DNA of 64,000 bases, taken from Schistocerca nitens (lineage: Eukaryota > Arthropoda > Insecta > Orthoptera > Acrididae). A program made the position numbers and the translations under genes. The DNA lies in contig NC_064614.1 in NCBI RefSeq assembly GCF_023898315.1, forward strand, positions 379,315,348 through 379,379,347, in the 5' to 3' direction. Under the pieces are notes generated by a model. The model had not been told where the DNA came from. It was given only the letters and a program-made list of their open reading frames with translations, and searched no databases. Positions 37,481 to 48,438 of this stretch are shown here, one piece after another (position 1 is the stretch's first letter; every line of letters begins with the position of its first letter).

Positions 37481-39060
37481 GTGTGGTCTCCTATATGCTT
37501 GACTGTGCGGACAACGTACGACGATAACGGTATGTGCTTAATAACTGAAAGTAATTTTGAAACAGGTGTCGAGCCATATAGTTCATCACCCTTGTCGGAC
37601 AGGAAGCGACAAATCCTGTCTCCAGTGAAACATAGTAAAGCACAATCGTTGTCCAAGGAGATGGTATTAAACGTATTTACGTACGTGGAACATCATCGGC
37701 AGAATAGTAAAAAAACAATTATGAACAGATTTCGAATAAGTCCGCAACAATATGTCTGTATAGTGCATAAGAAAAACTATGGATACTCAAGGGAAGATAA
37801 GGCGCACATGTTACAAAAACTGATTTTTGCACGTTACGAGGACCCTCGATACAAGATACAGGATATGCATGATAGTGGCCAACTACGTTATGCACATCAA
37901 ATGGCGCGCGACATACATTACAGTGATTTCAAGAGAAACAGTGGTTGGTTGCGTAACTTCAGACAGTGCTACAGAACTGGAAGACGTAAGACGACGAAAT
38001 TTCAAACAAAGCGTCAACCTGATGATTCACAGCAAACTGCGAAATCGGCCCGAAAATTTGTAGATGAGAAAAACAAACTTATCTCGTTGTTCAGTAAGGA
38101 ATTTGTGTTCGCTTCCGACCAATCGGCATTTGAAGAAGAAATGCGTATGAAAGGAACCCTGGAAATTATACGTACCAAGAGAGTTGTACCAAGATCAGCT
38201 AACATCAATGCATTAACGCACGCGTATACAATTATGCCGAATGTTAATCTAGACTGTAAACTGGCTGGAAAGTTACTTACTGTGTTCGAAAATTTGAAAG
38301 TGCTCTGCCCCTCTACGATTCCTTGCCGTGTGCGTGGTCTTCCAAGGACATTAGAGAATATTTGTGTCACTACAAGCAAGAGTGGGAAAATTGACATAAG
38401 ATAACTACAACTATGACATGAGCACTGGCTTTGGCCAATAACTGGTCAAAAAAATGGTTCAAATGGCTCTGAGCACTATGGGACTCAACTGCTGAGGTCA
38501 TTAGTCCCCTAGAACTTAGAACTAGTTAAACCTAACTAACCTAAGGACATCACAAACATCCATGCCCGAGGCAGGATTCGAACCTGCGACCGTAGCGGTC
38601 TTGCGGTTCCAGACTGCAGCGCCTTTAACCGCACGGCCACTTCGGCCGGCTGGTCAAAATAACTTTCTTTTGCTTCATTCCTGGTCTGCGTATAAAAATC
38701 ACACACCTTTAGAGCAAACTATTCCTCCTGAAAAGTGTGTGACGTTACAGGTCATATCAAATGGGCAAATTCAGCCTCTGGATGTTTGTTTTTCCGTGCC
38801 TATAAACCATGTCATCAAACTATCTGCAGCTACTCCTTAAAGGAGAGCCAGTTTCACTACAGTCGGCACAGAGAGTTTCGCATCTGGTTGCATGTCATCG
38901 CTTTTCATCAGTTCTCATCGCCCCGTTACACCAATATGATTCTATATGCATTTTTAAGAGTTGTCACCTAGATGACCGTCCTTCACTGTTTGTAACTCCT
39001 AGAAGTTCGCCTTCGATCTTGGTGGTACAAAATTTTCTGATCACTGTGGCGCGACATTTT
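37481..39060 (+). pseudogene. pogo-like transposase, split by SINE-A
   Basis: One frame is open from 37481 to 38404 (first ATG 37532). It carries a CENP-B/Tc5-type DNA-binding region (SGWLRNFRQCYRTGRR near 37940) and the first catalytic Asp in VFASDQSAFEEEM (38108). After two stops and the SINE at 38452-38649 the frame resumes with NNFLLLHSWSAYKNHTPLEQ: the family's second Asp (LLLDSW) is His. QIQPLDVCF and FFRAYKPCHQT follow. In pogo elements this protein cuts at TA targets. Terminal repeats were not found. Confidence 0.75.
38452..38649 (-). mobile_element. SINE-A inside the pogo-like transposase
   Basis: Flanked by ctggtcaaaa at 38442-38451 and 38650-38659. The transposase reading frame continues across the junction when the insert and one repeat are removed. 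Confidence 0.92.
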
Positions 39061-39689
39061 TCATTCGGTGTTTATGGTACAAGTTAATGGTTTGTTTGAA
39101 CGTATCTTGAATGTTGACGATATCCATTTTGAGAGGTTTAATACATACACCCAACAGAGCATTGATATCTGCCCCTCCCGGACACTCATTTTCTGTCGCC
39201 CTCCTGATGCACATGATGAGTCATTAGCAGCTAACATTTTTCCTGCTATAACTGTTAACACAACACTTACAAATGAGCCTTGCTAAAGATTTGAGTTGTC
39301 TTACGAGCGCTTGTTTCAGACTTGTGCAAATACCTTGATATTTTGTAAGAATATAGACAAATACATGTAATTAATGATCGTCCTGTTATTACGTGAAAGA
39401 TTTATCCGATGCCACATCGTGAGCAACATGATCCAATAGACAATAAAACAAACCTATACCGCATCAGTCGTCACCTGAGTCAAGAGATATCTAAATCGGA
39501 TGCCAAGCTATGGAAGTCTAATGTCAGAATTACGATAAAGTTGGGAACCAGAAAGAAAAATACTCCCATCAGAGCACAAAAATGTTCAACAGAACTCTAC
39601 CCTGCGCAGAGTTAGGGATGTAAGAGAAGTTTTTCGGCTTATCTGGCAGCTTCAGACATTTAAATCAAAACATCATGGCATAATCGCGC
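39061..39689. other. Unassigned, between the pogo-like element and a LINE
   Basis: A 72-codon frame at 39068-39286 and a 68-codon frame at 39409-39615 show no family motif. Sequence 39609-39685 recurs inverted at 42545-42630. Confidence 0.35.
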
Positions 39690-41396
39690 TTTTCTACCAG
39701 TTAACCCTACTTTCACAGCGCAGTGACCTCTCTTAGCTGCAAAAGGATCTAAGGCTTCCATTCAGTCTCTTATTGACCAGTCTGGTGTGGCAGTTGAAGA
39801 TAGCAAAACGTAAGCCGAAGTTTTAAATTTCATGTTCAAGGAATCGTTCACGCAAGAGAATCGTACAATCACAGCGTCTTTTGACCACCGGACAGACTCC
39901 CGTAGGGAAGACATAGTAATAACCATACCTGACGTATAGAAACAACTGAAAGATTTGAAAGCAAATAAGTCACCAGGTCCGGATGGAATCTGAGTTCGAT
40001 TTTACAAGAAGTACTTTACGGCATTGCTCCCCTACCTAGCTTGCATTTATCGTGTCTCCTCCAGCACAAAGTCCCAAGCGACTTGTTAAAAAAGGGCAGA
40101 TGACTCGAGGGTAAAAGAAAGGACCCGCAAAATTACAGACCGGTATCCCTAACTTCGATTTGTTGCCGAATCATTTAACGTATTCTCAGTTCGAATATAA
40201 CAAACTTCTTTGAAACTGTGAATCTTATGTCAACGAACCAGTATGGCTTTAGAAAGCTTGCCCTTTTCTCACACGATGTTCTGAGAACTATGGATGAAAT
40301 GCAACAACCAGATTCCATATTGCTAGATTTTCGGAAAGTATTTGACACATTGCTCCACTGCAGGCTGTTAACGAAGATACAAGCATGTGGAATGAGTTCA
40401 AAGATTTGTGAGTGGCTCGAAGACTTTTTATGTTATAGAGTCCAGTGTGTTGTCCACGACGGCGAGTGTTCATCAGAGACAAGGGTTTCGTCAGGAATGC
40501 CCCAAGGAAGTGGGATAGGACCGCTGTTATTTTATATATACATAAATCATTTGGCGGACAGGGTGGGCAGCAATTTGCGGTTGTTTGCTGATGATGCCAT
40601 TGTGTACGGTAAGGTGTCGAAGTTGAATGACTGTAGGAGGATACGAGACGAGTTAGACAAAATTTCTAGTTGGTGTGATGAATGGCAGCTAGCTGTAAAT
40701 GTGAAAAAATTTAAGTTAATGCGAACGAGTAGGAAGATAAAACCCGTAATGTTCGGACATTATATTAGTAGTGTCCTGTTTGACACAGTCAAGACGTTTA
40801 AATATCTGGACGTAACGTTGCAAAGCGCCTTGAGATGGAAAAATCGTGTGAGAACTGTGGTAGGGAAGCCGAACCGTCGACTTCGGTTTATTGGGAGAAT
40901 TTTGGAAAAGAGTAGCTCACCTGTAAAGGAGACTGCATACAGTACTCTGGTGTGACCTGTTCTTGAATACTGCTCGAGAGTGTTTGATCCGTAGCAGGTC
41001 GGATTGAAGGAAGACATCGAAGTAATTCAGAGGCGGGCTGCTCGATCTGTTACCGGTAAGGTCTAACAACACGTAAGGTTTACGGAGATGCTTCGGGAAC
41101 TCAAAAGGGAATCTCCGGAGGGATTTCGAGAAACACTATTGAGAAAATTTAGAGAACCGGCATTTGAAGATGACTGCTGAACTATTCTACTGCCGTCAAC
41201 ACGTATTTTGCGTGAAGACCACGAAGATAAGATACGAGGAATTAGGCTTATATGGAGGCATATAGACAGTCGTTTTTCTCTCGCTCTGTTTGCGAGTGGG
41301 ACGGGAAAGAAAATGACAAGTAGTGGTGCAGGGTACCCTCCGCCACGCACCAAACGGTAGCTCGCTGCTTATCGGTGTAGATACAGATGTAGAAAT
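39690..41396 (+). mobile_element. Jockey/CR1-like LINE, copy 2, 5'-truncated
   Basis: Starts within ORF2 upstream of the reverse transcriptase and ends in gatacagatgtagaaat near 41383-41396, the tail shared with copies 1 and 3. ORF1 and endonuclease are absent. The reverse transcriptase is closest to copy 3 (53135-54540). Confidence 0.8.
39960..40955 (+). pseudogene. LINE ORF2 reverse transcriptase relic
   Basis: Upstream stops break the first part, with KANKSPGPDG near 39960. From 40218 a 245-codon frame is open: LLDFRKVFDTLLHCRL, MPQGSGIGPLLFYIYINHL, LFADDAIVYGKVSKL with the catalytic Asp pair, then VKTFKYLDVTLQSALRWK. The frame ends at 40955 and the C-terminal domain lies in other frames to about 41380. 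The core of the polymerase is well preserved, but the N-terminal part is not. Confidence 0.82.
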
Positions 41397-41488
41397 TGTT
41401 GGCACTCCTACATCTTGCAATATGTAGTCGAAAACCGTTAATCCTCTGCTTAAAATCCAGACGATTCGCCAGTGATAGTAAACAATAT

Positions 41489-42171
41489 CAGGGTGAACTT
41501 TAATAAAATCGACAAACGCAGAGATGGATTCCTAATTGGAAATGGAGGAAAGACGGTCCTATGAACATGTGTTCGGAAATTCATCGTTGCCACGGTAGAT
41601 GGCGCTGGAGAATGACCATTCCTCTGACCACGCACCGTGTGTTCCTTGGCGTTACAGGCTGTGTGATTTACGCAGCTTAGAATGGTCCGGTATTCATGTC
41701 GGGAGCAAGCCGAGATGTTTGTGAACGGCTAAGCAGATGGAAATGGTCGAGAGGCAGCCTTTACAAACACCAACCACATCACACGATATTTCGAGCCCTT
41801 TTTGGGTACTTGTGTGATCATGGGTCCTTTCAGACAGACGAACGTGCAGGGAGGCGGCGGATTGTGCGTACACCAGATTTGGAGGTGTGTGTTCTACAAG
41901 ATATTTAGTCGAACCCTAATATACAAGTTCCAGGTAAGTGGCCTCCAGCATGGTGTAAGCCAAAGTACCATTGCGTGTGTCTTGAATGACAACCGCCACT
42001 ATCCCTACCACAGGCAGTCCCACATCTGTTGTGAGTGGATGCGATACAACTCTGTACTGTGTCCCGTGATGATTTGTTGTCGTTGCACGCACACCGTCCA
42101 TTTCCGGACACCTCCATTTCCAATTAGGAATGCGCCCCTGCAGTTTGTTGATTTTATTAATGTTCGCTCTG
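41489..42171 (+). mobile_element. Deleted mariner-like element with long inverted ends
   Basis: Ends of about 55 bp are inverted copies: left (41489 on) contains attcctaattggaaatggag and right (to 42171) contains the same 20 bases inverted. Each end has tat next to it, so a TA target is likely. Fragments inside (SREQAEMF-like, VSGLQHGVSQSTIACVL) resemble the N-terminal DNA-binding part of the DD41D-type lineage. The catalytic domain is missing, and the element is 683 bp. It is non-autonomous. Confidence 0.7.
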
Positions 42172-42270
42172 TATAATATCATATGGCTGAAGAGCATGCA
42201 TATAACAGCTAAAAAAATTTTTTTTTCTGGGGAATAAAATTTCTGGGTGTGGATTTGTTCCTGGGGGAGT

Positions 42271-42460
42271 GATAAAAAATGGCTCTGAGCACTATGGGAC
42301 TTAACTTCTGAGGTCATCAGTCCCCTTAGAACTACTTAAACCTAACTAACCTAAGGACGTCACACACACCCATGCCCGAGACAGGATTCGAACCTGCGAC
42401 CGTAGCGGTCGCGCGGTTCCAGACTGTAGCGCCTAGAACCGCTCGGGCACCCCGGCCGGC
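42271..42460 (-). mobile_element. SINE-A
   Basis: Near full length, minus orientation, with B box inverted (ggattcgaacc) near 42383. I could not define the target duplication. Confidence 0.9.
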
Positions 42461-43409
42461 CTGGTGGATGACACCACGTGTCTTTTACTTTACTTGGCAG
42501 AGTGTCTTATAACACATGATATGAAAACTAATACTAAAAGTAAGAAAGCTCGAATGTATCAAGATGTTTTGATTTAATTTATTGAAGCTGCCAGATAAGC
42601 TGAAAAGCTAGTTCCCTTCTTTTGCATCCCAAACTTGCCCAGGACATATTTGCCTTTTTTTAGCTACGACAGAAGCGCCTTTCATTCTGTAAACAAATAA
42701 TACACGTCGTTATGTCTCCATCACCGGAAGAAGTAAGGTCTTCTAAATATTTAAAAAAGAATAAATTAGTTCTACTTATGTATGTTCACTTTTGAATAGT
42801 CGTGCACAACAAAATTATGCAAATCAAACTGTTTTATTCTGTCTTGTTATTTCGTGATGTCTTTTATGTCACCGTAGGTAAGGACAGTAACTTGCGCCGT
42901 TGTACGCAACGCCACTTGTCCGAAAAGAAATGCAACGCTTACTCCACAGTAGGTAGCGTCTACACAGCAACGACCGCCGTGTGCGCTAGAACGCGGACTC
43001 CGCTATGTCTCCCACAGGAGTAATTGGCTCCCGGCTACCTCAGAGTTTTCCGCGCAGCCACAGAGTCAGTCTGTGGTTTATCTGCGCTTCCGCGTACCGT
43101 GCACGTGGGGGAAACCACCGACCTTCTCCCTCAGAAATCTCCGACTTGCTGTCCCCTTCGCTCGAGCAGCACTCTAGTAAGAGCCAAACTTTCAAAACAG
43201 CCAAACTTTACGACCGTCTGCTGAGAGTGCTCATCACGGAACCAGAGTATACTTTTAACACCTGCAAAATGGAACGGGTGAAATACTGACGGCCCGCGAG
43301 ATTTTCGGTCATTTCTGTGGTCTGCTTGTTGCTTTTCGTGACAACATAATATCAGCTTATTCTGTAATTAATTCATTGGCAGAACAATAAGCAGACAAGT
43401 ATTATGTTT
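42461..43409. other. Unassigned; includes an inverted repeat half at 42545-42630
   Basis: AT-rich to 42860, then GC-richer to 43310 with a frame at 43005-43289 that I cannot assign. Confidence 0.35.
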
Positions 43410-44040
43410 GTAGGTAGGCTGTTTAGGTTTTCATGTTGGTAACGCCACGTAGCGCTCTGTATGAAAATCACTGACTGTGCTGTGTGCAGTCTGTGGCTGG
43501 CTGGCATTATTGGAATATTCACTATTGTAGTGTTGGGAAGTTCCATGTGAGCCGCCAGCAGTGATGGATGCGGGGAGAAAGATGGCAGAGTTTTAAGAGC
43601 GGACGATCTGGACGTGTGTCCGTTAGGAAAAGGAAATTTGTAAGAGTGGATGTCATGAACTTACTATTAAGGTAAATACATTGTTTGTTCTCCATCAAAA
43701 TCTTTCGTTTGCTAACCATCCTATCAGTAGTTAGTGCCTTCAGTAGTTAGAATCTTTTATTTATCTGGCAGTATTGGCACTCGCTGTATTGCAGTAGTTC
43801 GAGTAACGAAGATTTTTGTGAGGTTTGTGATTCATGAAAGGTATAAGTTATTGTTAGTCATGGCCATTCTTTTGTAGGGATTGTTGAAACTCAGATTGCA
43901 TTGCGCTAAAAATATTGTGTGTCAGTTTAGTGTTAATCAGAATAAGTAAAGAGAGAAATTTCTGAGTACGTTCAGTTTTGCCCAGCTATTTGAAAATCAA
44001 ATAACGTAGAGGTTTTCCAGCACTGCCGTTTTTAAATTTT
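43410..44040 (+). repeat. Dispersed LTR-like repeat R1, longer copy
   Basis: It begins gtaggctgtttaggttttc and is shared with 11517-11841 (inverted). I recall it as very abundant in Schistocerca. It has blocks such as gccttcagtagttagaatc and ends near caaataacgtagagg. No protein frame is present. It could be an LTR or a solo LTR; no duplication was found. Confidence 0.65.
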
Positions 44041-44345
44041 TTCTAAGGGCATGTTTCATGTTGTCTCTCAGTAAACTGCTCTGCATCACTCATTCTGTGT
44101 TACGGAAACAGTGTCATGCTACAAATGTCACACTGCAACCAGATTATTTGGTGGTATAGAGTTTTAAGTAGTCTTACATTCCTCAAAACAAACACACAGC
44201 CACGTCCGCATAACAACTGCCCAGATGATACACAGCGTGTAAAAAATAATATGTACAGCAGTGGTATAGAAGAAGCCGGACTCAATAAATTTATACAGAA
44301 GATTTGCGATCTGTCAAATCGGGGAACAACCTCAAATTGGCCTAT
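44041..44345. other. No recognised feature
   Basis: Short frames only; it ends at the target duplication of SINE-H. Confidence 0.4.
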
Positions 44346-44654
44346 GGAAATGAAATGAGCGTTTGACGTCATTGGCCGGGACGCCCCTTACAGGGCAGGT
44401 CCGACCGCCTTGGTGCAGGTCTTATTACATTCGACGCCACATTGGGCGACCTGCGCCTGGATGGTCCCCTAGAACTTAGAACTACGTAAACCTAACTAAC
44501 CTAAGGATATCACACACATCCATACCCGAGGCAGTATTCGAACCTGCGACCGTAGCAGTCGCGCGGTTCCAGGCTGTAGCGCCTAGAACCGCTCGGCCAC
44601 CTCGGCCGGCGGGGCGGCAATCCGTCACGCTAACAACTCAGCTATCGGGGCGGA
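44346..44654 (-). mobile_element. SINE-H with embedded partial SINE-A
   Basis: Bracketed by caaattggcctat at 44333-44345 and 44655-44667 (13 bp). The outer parts match the SINE-H at 35558. The centre (44464-44610) is a SINE-A that lacks its 3' tail, and SINE-H lacks about 100 bp on one side of the join. The SINE-A probably inserted, after which a deletion removed adjoining parts of both. Confidence 0.82.
44464..44610 (-). mobile_element. SINE-A, 3' part missing
   Basis: It runs from gtcccctagaact to ctcggccggc with the inverted B box near 44537. The missing tail would lie at the low-coordinate end, the side usually retained by 5' truncation, so a later deletion is likelier than incomplete insertion. 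Confidence 0.88.
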
Positions 44655-44699
44655 CAAATTGGCCTATAAACCGCCTAAGCCACAGCGCACGCGCATCGC

Positions 44700-44965
44700 C
44701 CGTAATTTCCAATGTTTAGTCCTAGAGAAAAAATGAAAAGGACCTTTTTCGTAGGAAATTATATGTAGTTTAATTATCTATTGGGATACGTTTTCGATAG
44801 AGGCCGTGGTTTTCGATTTATTCAAAAGTGACACTGAAACTCACCCTCATCCCCACACTCACCCTTCTGCCTCCCACAAGTAAGCAATTTTAGTAGGTTG
44901 TCTATGGTACTCAGTCATACCAATGTTCAAAAATTTGCGACTACACGAATTATTTCCCGTATTCG
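44700..44965 (+). repeat. Inverted repeat pair, left arm
   Basis: It matches 49862-50095 inverted: shared blocks include gatacgttttcg, gaggcc-tggtttt and gcgacta-acgaattattt. Family unknown. Confidence 0.65.
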
Positions 44966-45235
44966 TCCTTTTTTCGTCTCGGGCACTACGTCACTGGCTT
45001 AGTAGTACACTTAAAACTTGTAGCAGTGATACTGGTATACATTTTTCCCCACAAAGTTTAAATTTTAACATTATGAAATTAATAATTGTTTCATTTTCTT
45101 TGTTCGGTCTTCTTACTACGAAACTACTGTGCTTGTACAGGTTAAGTTTAGACCGAATTGTAAACTTAATTAATTGGCAGTGTGGCTTCAGTTGGCTGAG
45201 ACTGCAGTCATGTTTGTGTGAGTTGCATTTGCATG

Positions 45236-45237
45236 AC

Positions 45238-45298
<61 letters not shown>

Positions 45299-45299
45299 C
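45236..45299. repeat. (TG)n microsatellite
   Basis: About 30 GT units with one interruption near 45271. Confidence 0.97.
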
Positions 45300-45582
45300 G
45301 TCTATTTTTGGCGAAGGCCTTACTGGCCGAAAGCTTTATTTGTGACAGTGTTTTCGTTGTGCCTATCTGCGTCTCAGCGTCTCCACTATAAGCTAAGTGA
45401 GAACTTTCCTTTTCATAATATGTTACATCCATCCTGAATTCTCTGTTGTTTAAACTTAATTATTCTTTGCATGAAGTTTGCAAAAATCATTTTTTCTGTC
45501 ATTATCCTCACGGGAAAGTTTAAATTAACAATGTTAACACGTTGGGGTTGAAGCTCTTTTTTCCGTGTTTACTTCAACAATA

Positions 45583-45688
45583 CATATGTTTTTGGATAGG
45601 GTCCACCTTTAGCACTGCTCAATATATAGTGTTCGACAGTGATGAAGATGAGGGAAAAGAAAAGGTAAGTGAAACATAATGTGAATCG

Positions 45689-45721
<33 letters not shown>

Positions 45722-46093
45722 ATTAATTAATTTCAGAAATAACCATTTTCATATCGTAATTTTGGCTTAAACATTTTATCTACTTCAAGGTGTAAGTAGT
45801 TGCAGATGACGAACTGTGAAACAAAACAGTCACTGTAGAAACACAATACATCAGAAAAACCACACCATGTGGTAAAAAGGTATGAATTCGTAATTTTATG
45901 TGTTTTTTCGAATACCTGTAATTATGATTTAAAAACTAATAGATACATATATACAAACAGTAAAGAACATTCTTTATCTTTACCAGCGATAATATAAAAG
46001 CCCGCTGGAGATACCGCAACTTCAGTGAAACATGTTTGAGTTAAAAAACAAAACTGTGTTTTGCTGAAGGCGGACCCTATCCAAAAACATATG
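45583..46093. mobile_element. TA-flanked inverted-repeat element, 511 bp
   Basis: Ends of about 35 bp are near-perfect inverted copies (catatgtttttggatagggt at left, its inverse at right), each next to TA (45581-45582, 46094-46095). A TA target suggests Tc1/mariner or pogo type. A microsatellite (CA)n(GA)n lies at 45692-45722. Inside, VFDSDEDEGKEK near 45631 is followed by gtaagt, a splice-donor match. No transposase is encoded. Confidence 0.72.
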
Positions 46094-46490
46094 TAACGTT
46101 AACACGTTCGGTGCCCCCGCCCCGCCCCGCGTGGTAGCTCTGGGAACGGCAGGTCGCCGACGCCACACCTAGCGCCGTCTGGTCTACAGTATGTTTTGTT
46201 TACTGTGCGGGTCGGATTTGTCTCAGTGTGTGCCCGGGTACTCTGCGGTGAACGTCGGTTGCGGCTTAGCTGTTGGTTTATCTTTCTACCACTCTGTGCT
46301 GAAACTTGTGCAGGTAGTGCACTTGTTTTCAGTTTACCGTTCTTTATCTATAAAATAGCTTTTTCAGCGTAATTACACACAAATTTTATTTTTATAGAAA
46401 CATCTCGAAACAGGCGTGGACGTAACAGGAAATTATTTCTTGTTGAAGGTAAATTTATAATAAGTACAAATTAAAATGCATAACCTTCGT

Positions 46491-47825
46491 TGATTCCTCA
46501 CCATCTAGTGAGCAAGATGTATGAGACAGGCGAAATACCCTCAGACTTCAAGAAGAATATAATAATTCTAATCCCAAACAAAGCAGGCGTTGACAGATGT
46601 GCAAATTACCGAACTATCAGTTTAATAAGACACGGCTGCAAAATACTAACGCGAGTTCTTTACAGGCGAATGGAAAAACTGGTAGAAGCCGACCTAGGGG
46701 AAGATCAGTTTAGATTCCGTATAAATGTTGGAACACGTGAGGCAATATTGACCCTACGACTTATCTTAGAAGATAGATTAAGGAATGGCAAACCTACGTT
46801 TCTAGCATTTGTAGACTTCGAGAAAGCTTTTGACAATGTTGACTGGAATACTCTCTTTCAAATTCTGAAGGGGGCAGGGGTAAAATACAGGGAGCGAAAG
46901 GCTATTTACAATTTGTACGGAAACCTGAAGGCAGTTATAAGAGTCGAGGGGTATGAAAGGGAAGCAGTGGTTGGGAAGGGAGTGAGACAGGGTTGTAGCC
47001 TATCCCCGATGTTATTCAATCTGTATATTGGGCAAGCAATAAAGGAAACAAAAGAAAAGTTCGGAGTAGCTATTAAAATCCATGGAGAAGAAATAGAACT
47101 TTGAGGTTCGCCGATGACATTGTAATTCTGTCAGAGACAGCAAAGGACTTGGAAGAGCACATGAACGGAATGGACAGTGTCTTGAAAGGAGGATATAAGA
47201 TGAACATCAACAAAAGCAAAACGAGGATAATGGAATGTACTCGAATTAAATCGGATGATGCTGTGAAAATTAGATTAGGATATGAGACGCTTAAAGTAGT
47301 AAATGAGTTTTGCTATTTGGGGAGCAAAATAACTGATGGTGGTCTAGCTAGAGAGGATATAAAATGTAGACTGGCAATGGCAAGGAAAGCGTTTCTGAAG
47401 AAGAGAAATTTGTTAACATCGAGTATAGATGTGTCAGGAAGTCGTTTCTGAAAGTATTTGTATGGAGTGTAGCCATGTATGGAAGTGAAACGTGGGCGAT
47501 AAATAGTTTAGAGAAGAAGAGAATAGAAGCTTTCGAAATGTGGTGCTACAGAATGCTGAAGATTAGATGGGTAGATCACGTAACTAATGAGGAGGTATTG
47601 AATAGAATTGGAGAGAAGAGAAATTTGTGGCACAGCTTGACAAGAAGAAGGGATCAGTTCGTAGGGCACATTCTGAGACATCAAGGGATCACCAATTTGC
47701 TATTGGAGGGCAGCGTGGACGGTAAAAGTCGTAGAGGGAGACCAAGAGATGAATACACTAAACAAATTCAGAAGGATGTAGGTTCCAGTAGGTACTGGAA
47801 GATGAAGAACCTTTACACAGGATAG
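46491..47825 (+). pseudogene. RTE-like reverse transcriptase, two frame changes
   Basis: The first frame (to 47104) holds NYRTISLIRHGCKILTR, FVDFEKAFDNVDWNTL and VRQGCSLSPMLFNLYI. A frame change at the next block gives RFADDIVILSETAKDLEEH (47104 on), with the catalytic Asp pair, and FCYLGSKITDGG. A second break near 47451-47475 is followed by AMYGSETWAINSLEKKRIEAF and GRPRDEY, the C-terminal domain. Few changes separate it from an intact open frame, so this insertion is relatively young. The start is a truncation, so no initiation codon is expected. Confidence 0.88.
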
Positions 47826-47884
47826 AGTATCATGGGGAGCTGCATCAAACCAGTCTCTCGAATGAAGACCACAACAACAACAAC
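46491..47884 (+). mobile_element. RTE-like LINE, 5'-truncated, with 9-bp duplication
   Basis: Bracketed by aaccttcgt at 46482-46490 and 47885-47893. The 3' end is a caacaacaacaac repeat, typical of RTE elements, right after the reverse transcriptase C-terminal region. It is 1394 bp and lacks the endonuclease. Confidence 0.9.
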
Positions 47885-48438
47885 AACCTTCGTATTTAAG
47901 TTTGTGTTTTATTATCACTGTTCGCTGCATGCTTTGCATACACATCTAATATTCGGTATCATAATTTTGTTATATAATTTTCAGTACATGTTCAGTAAAT
48001 TATTTTTCCCCAGTGAAATATTCTGAGATTATCTGACAAGAAATGTACGCAATTTTCCCAGCGTTCTTTGTCCTCCATTTCATCTATGACACTTAATTTT
48101 TTTTTTCAGTTGAATGCGAGGGTGATATTTCTTCTTTAGACTTACCAATACCTTATTTTACCGGCTCGACCGAAAATGAAGATAAAATATGAAACTTCAG
48201 CTACTTTTTGTCCGACGTTCACCGCACAGTGTGCAGGGCACGGACTGAGGCAAATACGACCCGCACGGTAAACAAAACATAGGCTGGACCGTGCAGACAG
48301 AACATGCTAGGCGTGGCGGCAGTCACCTGCCGTTCCCCGAGCTACTTACTACATCTGGCAGGGCGAGGGCACCGAAAGTGTTAACGAAATAGCCAACTAA
48401 GTCGATTGTGTGTGTGGCGATCAGATAAAATTCAAATA

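Larger units (their letters stand above)
46103..48380. mobile_element. TTAA-flanked inverted-repeat element with an RTE insertion
   Basis: TTAA occurs at 46099-46102 and 48381-48384. The ends are inverted (cacgttcggtgcccc and cactttcggtgccctc), and inverted similarity continues for about 150 bp on both sides (gaacggcaggt, tatgttttgtttac, gcggtgaacgtcgg). TTAA targets are typical of piggyBac. Without the RTE-like insert the element is about 0.9 kb and has no transposase core, so it would be non-autonomous. Confidence 0.78.
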
